Part shown: in pieces, positions 51,101 through 62,649 of the stretch | How positions within the stretch are numbered: position 1 is the stretch's first letter | Layout: every line of letters begins with the position of its first letter | Assembly: GCA_021397835.1 (NCBI GenBank) | Contig: JAJFZO010000583.1 | Coordinates: forward strand, 474,501 to 538,500 | Source of the DNA: Moringa oleifera | Taxonomy: Eukaryota > Streptophyta > Magnoliopsida > Brassicales > Moringaceae | Reading direction: 5' to 3' | Length of the DNA stretch: 64,000 nt | Translations under genes and position numbers: made by a program | Notes under the pieces: generated by a model | Told to the model about the DNA's origin: nothing | Database searches by the model: none | What the model saw: only the letters and a program-made list of their open reading frames with translations

Positions 51101-51580
51101 ATTCCAAATATGAAATGTTACCGAGATAACATCATCCAGTGGCAGCACATGCAAACTCCAAACTAAAGCCTTGCTGGTAAGTTTTGCATCCACAGCTTCT
51201 TGGTCGGTAGTTTCAGTGGATGACTGTTGCTGCACATCACTAGAATGTTTACCATCAGTGGCCTTCCTTTTATCCAAAGTGAGCTTGCCAGAGTAAACCA
51301 CATAGCCCAACAGATCAGACTTTTCATCACCTCCTCCAATGTCGATTCGATGCTCATCCCCCTTTGACTTGTCCAGTGGATTATTCGTGCCCTCCTGCTT
51401 TGAAGAAGCCCTGACCTTCTTGCTGCGCTTCTCAGGGAACACAATGGGGGATGACTGCTGGGCACCTCCGGTGGCTATTTGTGAACACAAGCCCAAGCGC
51501 CTCAGTGACTGCTGCGGCGCTTGTGTGTTGAGTCTTAAAGATGCACTGTTGACCCTGGAGATACTCCCAGTCTTCTGCAT
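42159..51580 (-). CDS. LCBK1: Sphingoid long-chain base kinase
   Basis: Phosphorylates sphingoid bases to their 1-phosphates, lipid signals in stress and ABA responses. Eight coding exons with GT-AG borders give 765 codons in frame: 51580-51122, 51024-50653, 48666-48573, 48456-48419, 45856-45710, 44666-44567, 43699-42765, 42311-42159. Residues about 85-235 form a PH-like region (DLLGYVVYSGKLTL, DVISVSYNVGLRHFTVHSYP). The diacylglycerol-kinase catalytic domain follows with NPRSGRGR (256-263), the nucleotide-binding GGDGIINEV (314-322, split across the 38-nt exon 4) and PAGSDNS (344-350). A long polar insert (about 440-640), with W-D-x-E-P repeats, separates it from the C-terminal lobe. Start MQKTGS was preferred to the longer upstream ATG (51661) because I remember plant homologues beginning MQK. 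I recall the Arabidopsis homologue as close to this length. Two introns are about 2-2.6 kb. Confidence 0.93.
45120..45146. repeat. Poly-A and (AAT)n microsatellite in an LCBK1 intron
   Basis: An A-run followed by several AAT/AATA units, intronic. Confidence 0.8.
49829..50060. repeat. Tandem duplication with 115-bp period in an LCBK1 intron
   Basis: TTCTTTGCTT at 49831 recurs at 49946, and the downstream words (CACATCAATAAAGCAA, then an ACAGG and an A-rich tail with TCAGCA) follow in the same order in both copies. The copies differ by several substitutions. Confidence 0.75.
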
Positions 51581-52200
51581 ATCTGTTCTGCTGCTGCTAA
51601 TGCTAGCGCTCGCAATTTCACAAAGAAGAACAGATAAACAGAGGAACGGAGAGACATACACAACCGATCGCTAACCCCAACAACAATCAATGACAATTAC
51701 AAAAGAATTTCACTATCTTACATAAGCTGGACAAGAGCAGATGGTGGCTGTGATAACGACGATCCAATTCCAACCATAAGCCCCAAGTCCGCAACGTGCA
51801 GACTAATGATCAGATCGGCCTAAGCGTTTCCAAATTCTCCCTCAAACTAAAGGGGAAAGTTCTCAATTATTCGAGGATTGCGTTACATTCCCATTTCAAA
51901 TTCAACTCGATTAGAGACGCAAGATGTTTCAAATGTACAGGTAGGTAGGATAATTATTTGAGACGCCAGTCCACAAAACAAGAAACAAGATGACTGAAAG
52001 ATTGATCAAGATTATGGTATAAATAATTTAGAAAATGAGCAATAGAAACAAGAGCTCTTGACCTTACCTTTAGAATAAAAACAAACAAAAAGAACAAAGT
52101 AGGAGTAAGGTAGCAGCTAAGGCCGTAGATCCTCACGTTGCCTGGAATTAATCTTGTGTGGCAGAGAGAGAGAGGGAGAGAGAAAACGATGATGGATAAA
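51581..52200 (-). promoter_or_regulatory. 5' untranslated region of LCBK1, probably with an intron
   Basis: Upstream of the ATG, a pyrimidine-rich (CT) leader near 52160-52190 is followed by a good donor AAAG-GTAAGG at 52068/52067. An acceptor-like CAG lies near 51733, so a leader intron of a few hundred bases is likely. An ATG at 51661, in frame and 27 codons upstream of the chosen start, could give a longer N-terminus. Confidence 0.4.
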
Positions 52201-52249
52201 TGATTTTTGATTCAACAGAAACCTAAGGCCCCTCCTTTTCCGGGCTCGT

Positions 52250-53240
52250 CTCCATTACAGAGCTCGCTTGAGCCCACCGTTGCCCTTTTTACTTTTACTA
52301 TTTCCTTTACTGTTCGGTAATATTAAAAAAACAGCACCATTAATTTGGACAGGTGGGATTGTCCAAAAATATCTAATATTGGAAATTATTTTCTTGTTGT
52401 ATTAATTTATGAAAAAGTAAATATATATTTATTATGTTATCATAAATAAAAATAATCAATATTATTTTTTTAATATTAAAATTTCAATGTTATTTATTAA
52501 ATTATTTCATGAGTAATATATGTTAATTATTTTTAACATTTGCCCAAATATGTAAGAAAAGAAAATAAAATATTATACAAGAAAATGCCATCTAAAAAAA
52601 TAAAAAAATCATAAATTATCATAAATTTAAAAATAAAATAAAAATCATTTTCTTTTCATATCTCTTTATATTCTTATCCAATAATCCAACCAAATCGAAA
52701 TGTTAATATTATACCCATATTAAGTATAACCCCCTAATCAAGGTAAAACACATGTCAAAATTAAATTTAAAGGATCCACCTTAACACTCCAAACATTTTC
52801 GTCATGAGTTATAGAAGATCATTTCATAATTTCCTAACAGTCCTATCATCGCTACCTCACTTAGCAAAACACATCAATGCTTTGTTATTAGAAATTCGAG
52901 ACCAGTACGAATTTTTGAAGATAACTTGTCATATCCATAACGCATCATGCATGATCTTTTGACAATCACTTTGATATCTTTGTTCATAATCTCTAACATG
53001 AAATCTCAAAGATTGGGGATTTCCACGGACCAAAAAAAAGAAAGTTTCCATCAAAGAGCTTATCAAAGGCATGATTTTTTCTTTTTTTTTTTTTGTACTC
53101 TTAATATTCACTTGATTATTGATGATACTAACTTAAGCATCGAAAATATTCTTTCTTGTAAGTTGAGCAATTTTTCTCCAATTACAATCATCATCAAGCG
53201 GTTTTCAAGCGTTAACGTTTAACTTCATTTGTGGAAAGCT
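52250..53240. other. AT-rich intergenic DNA
   Basis: Between the LCBK1 promoter and the gypsy relic no gene or RNA is recognisable. It may include a decayed LTR of the following element, but no matching second copy was found. Confidence 0.5.
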
Positions 53241-53619
53241 ATACTGCCTAGAAGGAACAACTCCGTTCAGTCCACCACCAACCGAAGAAACTTAAGGTAG
53301 AATATTATGGCCTAAGTGTCCAATGTTGCAGCCTCCAATGCAACATTAGCCATGGAGTACTTTCTTCAAGACCCACCTTAGAACACCAACTAGAAGAATG
53401 GCTGCTTATTTGAAGCTTAATAAATAATGAATGGAAAAACTATGAAAAATTATTGCTAATCAATAGAAGCAACTATAACGTTGGTTAATAGGCCCATTCC
53501 CTTGTGAGTAATAGGCTGAATCTTTAACAGTAGGATCCTTTCCCTAGTTGGCTTCACACAAAGCTAATCCATTGCTTGTGGCACTGCCATTGGAGCATGC
53601 CGTCTTGCCATTAGCAAGA

Positions 53620-54300
53620 TTGCCTTGCAACCTACCATGGCCCAAAAAGCACCCAAGGTGTTAGAGATACCACTAGCAGAAGTAGAGAAACTATGGCAAA
53701 AAGTCCATCAGTTGGATAAAGAATACCAAAAGATGAAGCAAGCTAATAAATTGAATCTAAGCTTGCAAATACAAATTGAACTACCTTTCTCTAAGGCCAT
53801 CATGGGTGAACCGATCCTAAAATTTATCAAGAGTCCATAAATACAATGCTATGATGGAACCATTGATTGTTGGATATACGTTAGGAGATTTAAAGATGTT
53901 TCTTACTGTTGAGAGCGATAGATGTCATATGTTGTAAATTGTTTCTTCTTTCTTTTGTTAGAGATGGCTTGGAATGGTATCACTCTATTAAACTAGCTTT
54001 ATGACATCTTTTTAAGATTTTATTACTTTACTGGTCATTAGGTTTACCAAAAAAATTCATAAGAAAAACACAATAAATAATTTAAGGACCTTCAAGTAGG
54101 GAATGGATGAAATCTTTAGAGAGTTTCTCGAAAGGTTCACTAGAAATGGTCCACAAGTGCCTAACTTGAAGGATGAAGAAGTTGCATCCATTTCACTAAC
54201 AACACTACAACCATCCATGTTTTTCCAATTGGTACTTGTCGAGAATCAAAGTCATTATACATCCTTGATGGATAGGGCTGAGAAAGTGGCATGGGTATAA
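53620..54300 (+). pseudogene. Gypsy gag remnant
   Basis: A frame at 53625-53837 carries a coiled, lysine-rich N-terminal gag segment ending FSKAIMGEPILKFIK. After a gap with stops, MDEIFREFLERFTR (54103) and FFQLVLVENQSHYTSLMDRA resemble the C-terminal half of Tat-type gag proteins. No intact zinc knuckle was seen. Confidence 0.6.
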
Positions 54301-54989
54301 AAAGCCCCAAAGAAAAAAGAAACAAATGTATCTCTATTAGCTTAGTTAAACCAATCGACAGTCCTAATAATTAAAGCCTTAACTCTTGTTGCTAGTAAGG
54401 TACCTGAGGTGAAAGATGGCAAGCTAAGTTTCAGAGAGTTATCTTGATGAACTTACATCAACATATACTAATAAAAACAAATCCTGATGGATATATATGA
54501 TTACAAGCCGCTTAAATGGTCGTTCTTCATGCGAACTAAAAATAGAAGGTATCTTGACATATACTATCACTTTCATAAAGACTACAACTATGACATTAAA
54601 AACTATAATCAGTTAAAGAATGATATCGAGGACTTAATCAAGGCTAGATACTTGAGAAATTTTGTATGCAAGCATGACAAGAGAAGAGGGTGAAATTCTT
54701 TACCACCACATTGTCATAGAACCTATACCTCAACTTGAGAACAACAACTAACTCAAGCATAAGAGGCACAACAAGGTTGAAGAATGAACTACCTCATTCA
54801 CAACCTTTCCAACTAGGAGTCCCACATGCCAGCCTAGAGATCGCCTTGCCTACTAACAATAGATATCATTTTAAGAGGGCCAAAATTTCAAACTTCGCTT
54901 TGACTTGGAAAACAAAAGGCCAAGGTAGAGATTATCAATGCAATCGGACTAGACTGACCACTACATGTATTTTTCTCTAAATTTGATGT

Positions 54990-56353
54990 GATAAAACTTT
55001 TCAAACACAATAACAAAAATTTGGTCATTGGCATGGTAGTCAATGGTTATAGAGTGAAAAGAGTTTTAGTTAGCATTGATAGTTTAGTGGACGCGATGTT
55101 TTATAATGCTTTTAATTCATGGGGTACACTAAAGAAGATCTCCAGCCATACAAAGTCCTACTATATGATTCCTCGAGTGAGTTAGTATTCATCTAAGGAA
55201 TTATCACTCTTTTAGTGACCTTAAGGTTAAAGTCATAAAAAGTCACAAAACTGGTAACCTTTTTAGTAGTTAACGCTTTTTCTACTTACAACACTATGTT
55301 AGGTAGGCTTACACTTAATAGTTTCAAGATGGTTATGATAACATATGGTTTAGTACTATGCTTCTTTACCTTAACCAATATGAGAAAAGTTAAAGGGGAT
55401 ATACAAGTCGCTAAGCAATGTTATGCCACTATGATGAAAGAACAACAACAACTACAAGAGGTGCATTAGTTAGAAGATATGAACCTTGGAAAAGATATAT
55501 ACAAAATAGAACTAGTGGAGGAAGTAAAGCTCATTACTGTGGCCTTAAGAAAAATGGTTCAGATTAGAACCAGGTTGTTGACCATAAAATGTGAACATAG
55601 ACTGCTCAATATAGCATATTGACATCTTTGCATAATCAATGATGGATATGCTAGGGATGGACCTGCAAGTCATTACTAACTCTCTCACAATAGATCTTAC
55701 AGTAAAGCCTGTCAGTCAGAAGAAGTGAGTTTTCACTCTTAAAAGGTAAGCAATGATCAAATAGAAGATGGACAAGCTCTTAGCAACAGGATTCATAAGA
55801 GAGATGTACTACTCAAAATGTCTAACTAACATAGTAATGGTTTGAAAGTTGAATGAGAAATGATGGATGTTTATAGATTTTATAGATTTGAGCAAAGCTA
55901 CCCCAAGAACCAATAACCTTTCTCCATAATAGATCAACTAATTAACAACATTACTTGTTATCAACTACTAAGTTTTATGGATGTTTTCTTACGGTTACCC
56001 TGCGAATCAAGAAAAAATAAGTTTTATAATAGATTAGCACACATTCTATTATAGAGCCATGCCTTTCAAACTAAGATGCGAGCATAACCTACTAAAGGCT
56101 AATTAACAAGATTTTTTGCAAATAGATAGGAAGTAACATGAAGGTATGTATTGATGATATGATGGTGAAATACCAAGGCTGCACATATAGCCGATCTTCG
56201 AGAGGCCTTTCACGGGCTAGAAAAGTACGGTATGAAATTAGACTTAACCAAATTTACCTTTTATGTTCTGGAAAATTCTTAGGATATCTAATCATGAGGG
56301 GCATCCAAGCCAACCTTGAAAATAATGACAGTGATAAACATATTGCAACCTAA
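54990..56353 (+). pseudogene. Gypsy protease and reverse transcriptase remnant
   Basis: The protease-like part has GYRVKRVLVSIDSLVDAMFY, where the expected D-T/S-G active site reads IDS. Reverse transcriptase follows with TGFIREMYYSKCLTNIVMV and LLSFMDVFLR. The catalytic box reads CIDDMMVK (near 56147) instead of YVDD, then SGKFLGYLIMRGIQAN. Several stops lie between these blocks. Confidence 0.7.
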
Positions 56354-56939
56354 AAATGTCAAAAAAGCACAATGGTTAATAGAAAAATTGATAACATTTA
56401 GTAGGTTCATTGTTAAGTCTGCAAAAAAATGGCTTCATTTCTTTAAAATATTACATCAATGAAAAAGGTTTGAATGGACTATGAAATGTCAGTAGACTTT
56501 TGATCAAATAAACTATATTTTACTGCGTAACCTCTTCCTTTTAAGCTCATTCTAAATGTGTATTATTCATCTACTTTTATTGTTACTGAGTAACTAATAA
56601 GGTTTATTATAGTCAAAAAAAAAATACTAAATCCAGAAACTCGTATACTGCATAAGTTGAGTTTTACAAGGTCTAACGGTTAGAGACAACATGGTAAAGA
56701 AAGTAGCTTTCATGTTGCTAGTTATAACACATAGATTATGTCCCTACTTCTAAGCGTATAAGATAATCATCTTAGCAGACTTTTTACTTTGATAGATCTT
56801 TTATTACCTTAGTACATCAGGTTAGTTGGTCAAATGATTGATAAAGCTTAAAGAATTTAATATAAAGATTAGGTCAAAGCAGTTGGTTAAGGCCAAAGTA
56901 CTTACAAATTTCATCATTGAGGCTAACTCTACAATAGAA

Positions 56940-58500
56940 GTAACCCCCATCACCTCAAGAGATTAGGTTTTATGGTAGAAGGTACTTCAAATAAAAGGGC
57001 TAATGGTGTAGGAATTCTCTTGAAAGAACTAGGCAACATTATCATCAAGTACACCATTGAGCTTTAATTCCTCACTATAAACAATGAAATATAGTATGAG
57101 GTCCTATTAGTAGGGCTTAAGTTTACTAAAGACATCAGTATCTAACAAATAATGATGAGTAGTGATTCTTAGTTAGCGGTGAAGCATGTTAAAGGTGACA
57201 ATATGGCCAATTATGTAGCTTAGGCTAAACAAGTAATCAACTTGTTTAACAAATTTGAGGTAACTCAAATCCTAAGTTCTAAAAACAAATATAAGAACAC
57301 CTTGGCAAAGCTAGTTATTAGAGCTAGCCTATTATTAGATAGGGTATTTAGAGATGTGCTAGTTTGTCCTTTAGTTAATGAGCTCGAGGTCGACAAAATT
57401 CAACTTATTTGCCAAGTTAACTAGGCAGAATCTTGGATTAAGCCTTTAATCAAATATTTACAAAATAGTACTCTTCTTTCTAACTTAAAGGACTCCTTAA
57501 AGTTACAAGCTTAGACTATTAAATTCACTATAATTAAAGGATAGCTCTACAAATGATCTGCCATGATCCTTTGTCTCAAGTGTCTTGACAAAAATGAGTA
57601 AGGCTATATCTTGCAAGAAGTTTACGAAAGCATTTATGGCAATCTGTCAATGACCATGGTAATCAAAATCCTAAGATCAAGAAACTATTGGCTTCACCTG
57701 ACTAGGCAAGTAAAAGAATTTGTCAAAAAAAATGCACTAAATATTAGTTCCATTCTAATATACAAAGACAAGTAGGTAGCTCCATCACCAACCCATGGTT
57801 TATCTCTTAATAACATATTGATTTAATTGACCTTCTTACATCAAGGTAAAAAAAGTTTGTAATAATTGTCATTGACTATTTCACCAAGTTGGTTAAAATA
57901 GAGGTCTTGGCTTAAATCATAGACCATAAGTGGTGGGATTTCGTCTATAGAAGCATCATTTATAGGTTTGGTATCTCATATATTGTCGTCTTCAATAACA
58001 GTACACAGTTTGAGAAAGTTAGGTTTGCACAATCTTGTTGAGAACTTATAAATTCCCAATGGCATATTTTGGTAAAATACGCACAAAGAAATGGCCAAGT
58101 TGAGATCATAAATAAAATGATCCTCATTGCTTTTAATATTTGCCTTAACCATGCTAAGGGAGTATAAGCAGATGAATTGCCCAGCATACTTTAGGCTTGT
58201 AAGACTATCCCACACACAACCATTAGAGAGATCCCATTTTGCTTGGCCTACAAAACAGAAGCAGTTATCCTTATCAAGATCGAGGCACTAATCATCAAGA
58301 TTGAATAGTTTAATGAGGCATAAAATAGTACAAACTTAATTATCTAGCTCGACTTCATTGATAAGGTAAGAAATTAAGCTCATATCAAAATAATCACACC
58401 TTAAACACGAGCAGTCAAGTTTTATAACGAAAAGGTTGAACACTATCACTTTAGTTTGGGAGACTTAATCTTGTGTAAGACAACTGTGATTTTGATTTTT
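56940..58500 (+). pseudogene. Gypsy RNase H and integrase remnant
   Basis: The RNase H-like part has ANGVGILLKELGNIIIKYTI and YEVLLVGLKF. The integrase zinc-binding region (ILQEVYESIYGN) and core (VIIVIDYFTKLVKIEVLA, RFGISYIVVFNNSTQF, RNGQVEIINK) follow, with stops throughout. Confidence 0.7.
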
Positions 58501-58979
58501 AATAATGATGGCTACTATTCTATTAAGATGGATTATATGTCTTTAATGAGAATTTGAACTTCGAAGATGCGATTAGGATGGCTGGGAACTGGAATATGAT
58601 ATAGGAAGCTAAAATACCTTTAAAAATGAAGTGTTATTTATAAAAGGCTTACCATGAGAAGGAGTATTTGTCCTTTGTAATAAAGAGGTGAAGAATTATT
58701 TGCATACATTTGTTTCTTTAATTGGTTATTTGATTTAGGTACATCTTTGAATGGCTTTATGAAGTGTATAAAGACAACAAAATTTTTTTGCTGAAGTGGA
58801 ACATGAAAAATTCCTCATGACTTTATGAAGCATATAAAGGTAACGAAATGATAAGTTGTGAAATGGGGCAAATCCTACGACATATAATACGGTGCATGGT
58901 GCTATGGATTTCTCATGTAATTGGTTTAGTGCTAAACAATTACTAAGAGAATGTTTTTATCCTGACATTGCAAGTACCC

Positions 58980-59440
58980 AAGATACAATGTGAAATAAAC
59001 CACCATAAGGCTTTTTGAAATGTAATATCGATGTTGCTATATTGCTTGGTGATAATTTAGTTCGAGTTAGGATGGTTTTAAGAGATGATATTGGAGATTT
59101 CATCGCAGCTTACACTAATTGTTGTACGAGTTCTAGTAGTGTAAAAGAGATGGAGGTAGTTGGCTTGTATGATTCTCTTAACAAATTAAATATAATTTTC
59201 GAGTTGGATGCAAAGAGCATAGTTGATGAAATTAAGGGGTCAAACATGGACATTATTGGCTTCAATTCGGTTATTGATCTTTGTTAGGTTTTGCTATATC
59301 AAAATAGAAGCTTTTTAGTTAGCTTTACTCAGGTACAAGTGAATGGAAGTGGCTTATGTATTAGTTAGGTTTCATGATCTTATGCTAGTCCCATTGTGAT
59401 TATAGAACCTCATGTTTGTATTTTTGCTTTATTACAACAG
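58980..59440 (+). pseudogene. RNase H (RVT_3-type) remnant of a LINE
   Basis: The frame GFLKCNIDVAILLGDNLVRV with RMVLRDDIGDFIAAYTN, then EMEVVGLYDSLNKLN and FELDAKSIVDEIKGSNMD, matches the RNase H-like domain that ends many plant LINE retrotransposons. A stop follows at 59285, and similar sequence continues to about 59440. The catalytic start normally reads N-x-D-G-A but here D-V-A. No LINE endonuclease or reverse transcriptase is seen beside it, so this is an isolated 3' fragment or a decayed 5'-truncated copy. Confidence 0.6.
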
Positions 59441-60299
59441 TCTTTAAGTGCTAATAATGAACAAAAAGTTTTTTACTTTTTAAGGGAAAAACACTTTATT
59501 CATTTGTATGGGCTTATCTTTTGTGAAATTTTTTTTCACTAAAATTCTTTCGATACGGTAGTTTTACTATGCGCCTTTTTTTCCCCTTAGAAAGTATTTG
59601 GTATTTTTGCACATACCTCTTTTGGGTACTCCTTTTCCATCTTTTTTGTCTTATCTTATGCATCTTATTTTTCTAATTATTTTTTTTATCTTTTTACAAT
59701 GATTTTTTTAAGGAAATCAATTTGTATTTTCTTCTTTTTTTATCATCCTATTTATTTTTTAATTGATTTTTTCTAAGGATATTTAGTTCTTGATCATTAA
59801 GTGAATTTATAAAACTAAAGATAATAGATCTTCTTAGTGCTTGAAAATGAAGTCTTTCTTGATATATTAAAAAATAATATATTTAGGTTAAAAAAGATGT
59901 TCGTAATATAACTCTTTGTTGAATAACTTACTAATATGAATGAGGTTTAATACAATAGCTTTGATTATGTATCTTGGCTCATGTTAGTTTGTATTTTATC
60001 TAAAGTTTGACTCTATTGGCTTTAACTTAAGTCTTTCTAAAGTTTTTTCATTTCATAATATTATATTAGTACTGATTTTTCTTGAATACAATTTTGATAT
60101 GTTCTTAAATCAAAGAGGGTTATTGTATCGAGGTAAAAATCATTATTAATCATTAAGCTTATTCTAACATATTATTGTTTTTGTAATTATATTTTATTTA
60201 TTACATTTATAAGTCTTTTTCTTCACTCCCCTTTATTACTTTTTTTGTTTCTTATTTATTGACCCTCTAACTCTTGATGTACTCTAAGAGTTACTATTT
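59441..60299. other. AT-rich DNA, no recognisable feature
   Basis: T-rich runs and stops in all frames. Part may be decayed continuation of the pararetrovirus-like relic on the minus strand, but I cannot support a domain. Confidence 0.4.
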
Positions 60300-61490
60300 G
60301 TATATCAATTTCTATATTATCTTCTCATAGCAAGCTTAGTTATCTCTTGAGTTCTCTAACCTTATCTTGCAAATCTTATAGGTTAATTATTTTTAGTTTT
60401 TTGCCTTTTGCTAATATTTCTTATAAATTATGAGATTTAATATCATATTTCTCTTTTTTTTTTGGGAGGGGGGGACTCTAATTTCTTTAACTTTAGTAAG
60501 TATTATATTTTTACTTTAGAGTCATCTATCTTACAATAATGTCAACCTCTTTTTTACTAATTATATTGATTGCCCACATACTTTTTCACTTCCTAAATCA
60601 TCACATTCTTCCTTAGTTTTATCAAAATCACTAAATTCTTTTATTATGCATTCATTATGTTCTTTTTCTAAGATCCTAACAAAATAGTTAATAATTTATC
60701 TTTTATCTCATTGGATATGTTTAAATTATCAATTCTTTGTTTTACCTTACAATTTCTTGCAAAATGTGCTAATGTTCCACACTTGTAACATTAATACTTT
60801 TGCATTTTTTATTGAATATTTTGGGATTTTCTTGCTTTTTATGCACTTTATTAGCCATCTTATGCTACTTATTGTCCTATTTTGTTTAGCTAATGGAACT
60901 TATTGAGTACAAAAATCTCCCTATTTAACTTACTTTTTTTTAAGTGAGGTTTTAATTTTGAACATATTTTTAGATCTACACATAATGCTAACCCAACTTT
61001 GTTTATGACACTAATTATTTTTTAATAAGATATATTATCATAAAATATAATTCTTCCACAAATATCCCTAAGTTTTTGCCTTAGTTTTTCTACAAATATT
61101 TTTGGTAGACCTACTCTTTCCATGACGCATGATTATTATCTGCTTTATTATATAATTATGTTATAAACATTTTTACACCATCTAAAAGTTTAGTAATTTT
61201 AAAAAAGTGAGCTCCAACAATATTTTTGACATTGTATTTTGAAAGATAGTAAGATTTCATATGAAATGTCTGATTGTTGCTAATATAGGAATTTCTATTG
61301 CATTCTTTACATGTATTTCTTCTATTCTGCCTTCTTAGCTCAATTTTACTTAAAACATATCTCTTTTTATTAAAATTAATATTTTTTATTCTATTAATTT
61401 TTGTCAAAGATTTGTCCCACCAACATGTTAGTTGTTTTGTAAAATGAAAAATTAATAGTTTTGCATTCCACTGATATTCCACAAATTTTT
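60300..61490 (-). pseudogene. Endogenous pararetrovirus-like relic: coat-protein and zinc-knuckle region
   Basis: Reading on the minus strand, a segment around 61430-61400 has the tryptophan-pair phrase FTKQLTCWWDKSLT, similar to the coat region of plant caulimovirid-like endogenous elements. Further on, IISVINKVGLALCVDLK (about 61030-60950) fits the same family. A zinc knuckle of the C-X2-C-X4-H-X4-C pattern lies at about 60790-60740, then a degenerate coiled-coil-like part to about 60300. Many stops and frame breaks make it non-functional. No movement protein, protease or reverse transcriptase was recognised nearby. A gag of a related retroelement is an alternative. Confidence 0.45.
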
Positions 61491-62200
61491 AAAATAAGTT
61501 AAAGGAAATTTCACATATATTTCATAAATGATACTCTTACAGCATGAAATTTTAAAAATAACTTATACATAAAAGGAGTTTTAACATAGAATCTATAAAA
61601 TAATAGGCATATACTCTTACAAAATAAATATTTAATTCAAATTTTATAAAATAGTAACCAAAATTCTCTTTTTTCATACAAGTGAAATTAGAATTTCAAA
61701 TTTGAATCAACAGTAAAAAAATCGATTTAAAGATATAGATGTATGATTTTTGATAGATTTGAAGAGAACAATCAAATCAGTGGATTGAGCGAGTGATCAA
61801 GAGTGAAATTAAATGTGTTTACCTTTTCACACTTATACCATCACATGTGCATTGCTCTTAAAGTTAAAAAAAAAAAAAAAACAAAAGTCCCATATGGTAA
61901 ATAAAACATAATATAAATTTAAAATTAATATAATTTTTTTATAAATTATAATTTAATACGACAAGCAAATCGTAATTCCCGCATATAATTCACACTTCAA
62001 TTTAATTGGCATCATCTTTTGTGCCCGCTGAACATGCTAACCAGGGAAGGTGCAATTTTCAACTGAAAAAAAAAAAAAAATGAAAAGGAAAACTAGCTTG
62101 TGGGGATTCAGGGGTTGGGGTCAGTGAGGCGAGCCCAAAAGAGTTTTGTTTGGAGAGTTGAGGGAAGGGAGGCACGCGCAAGATTCTATTATTTCGTATG
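61491..62200. other. AT-rich spacer before the right-hand gene
   Basis: AT-rich with two A-runs (about 61865-61881 and 62066-62080). No gene is recognised; the last few hundred bases probably contain the promoter of the following gene. Confidence 0.5.
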
Positions 62201-62649
62201 ATTAATCACCCATTATTGATTATTAATCATAATCTCCATCCCCATGTCTTAATCTACACGCACTCTCCTGTCGTCCTGTCTTCTATTCTCTCTTGTGCTA
62301 ATACTGATGCTACTCTATTCTTCTTTTGTTGCTTTATCTTGTCGAGTCTCTCTTCTTTTTGATCGGATAACATTGATTTCTCTTCTTCCTCTTCTACCAT
62401 TCCTTGTGACAGTAACAGTATTGCCTATCCCTCTGTTATCTAGGTCAGGTTTCATCGTATTTTATTGTGTCGTAACGAATAATGGAACAACTGTGAGACT
62501 GGTAGAAGGGCCAAAGCTGTAGCATTGGGCTAGGGTTTAAGATGATATGAGGATGAAATTGCAAGTGCTGGAGAAGATCGGTAGCCGATTAGTTTATTTT
62601 TATTGATTGATTGATTACCTTTGATTTTGTTTTCACAAGGAGATTGAAG
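62201..62649 (+). promoter_or_regulatory. Probable promoter and 5' leader of the coiled-coil gene
   Basis: Composition becomes pyrimidine-rich (62270-62400) and a CTAGGGTTTAAGATG motif, typical of plant 5' leaders, lies near 62531. A 75-codon frame at 62295-62522 ends before the main start and is best read as leader sequence. A TATA box is not evident. Confidence 0.4.

Larger units (their letters stand above)
53240..58880 (+). mobile_element. Ty3/gypsy retrotransposon relic (Tat-like), plus strand
   Basis: Domains appear in gypsy order: gag pieces (53620-54300), protease-like region (54990-55190), reverse transcriptase (about 55650-56350), RNase H (about 56940-57420), integrase (about 57590-58350). 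Every domain is interrupted by many stops, mostly TAG/TAA, and by frameshifts. Near the end a phrase of about 30 bp with ACTTTATGAAGCATATAAAGG is repeated 68 bp apart (58752 and 58820). LTRs could not be identified. Confidence 0.75.

Noticed and set aside
51581..51661. Upstream in-frame ATG of LCBK1 (MYVSPFLCL...) as the true start
   Set aside because: It would add a hydrophobic 27-residue extension not expected in the family; the MQK start fits remembered homologues. Transcript 5' ends would decide.
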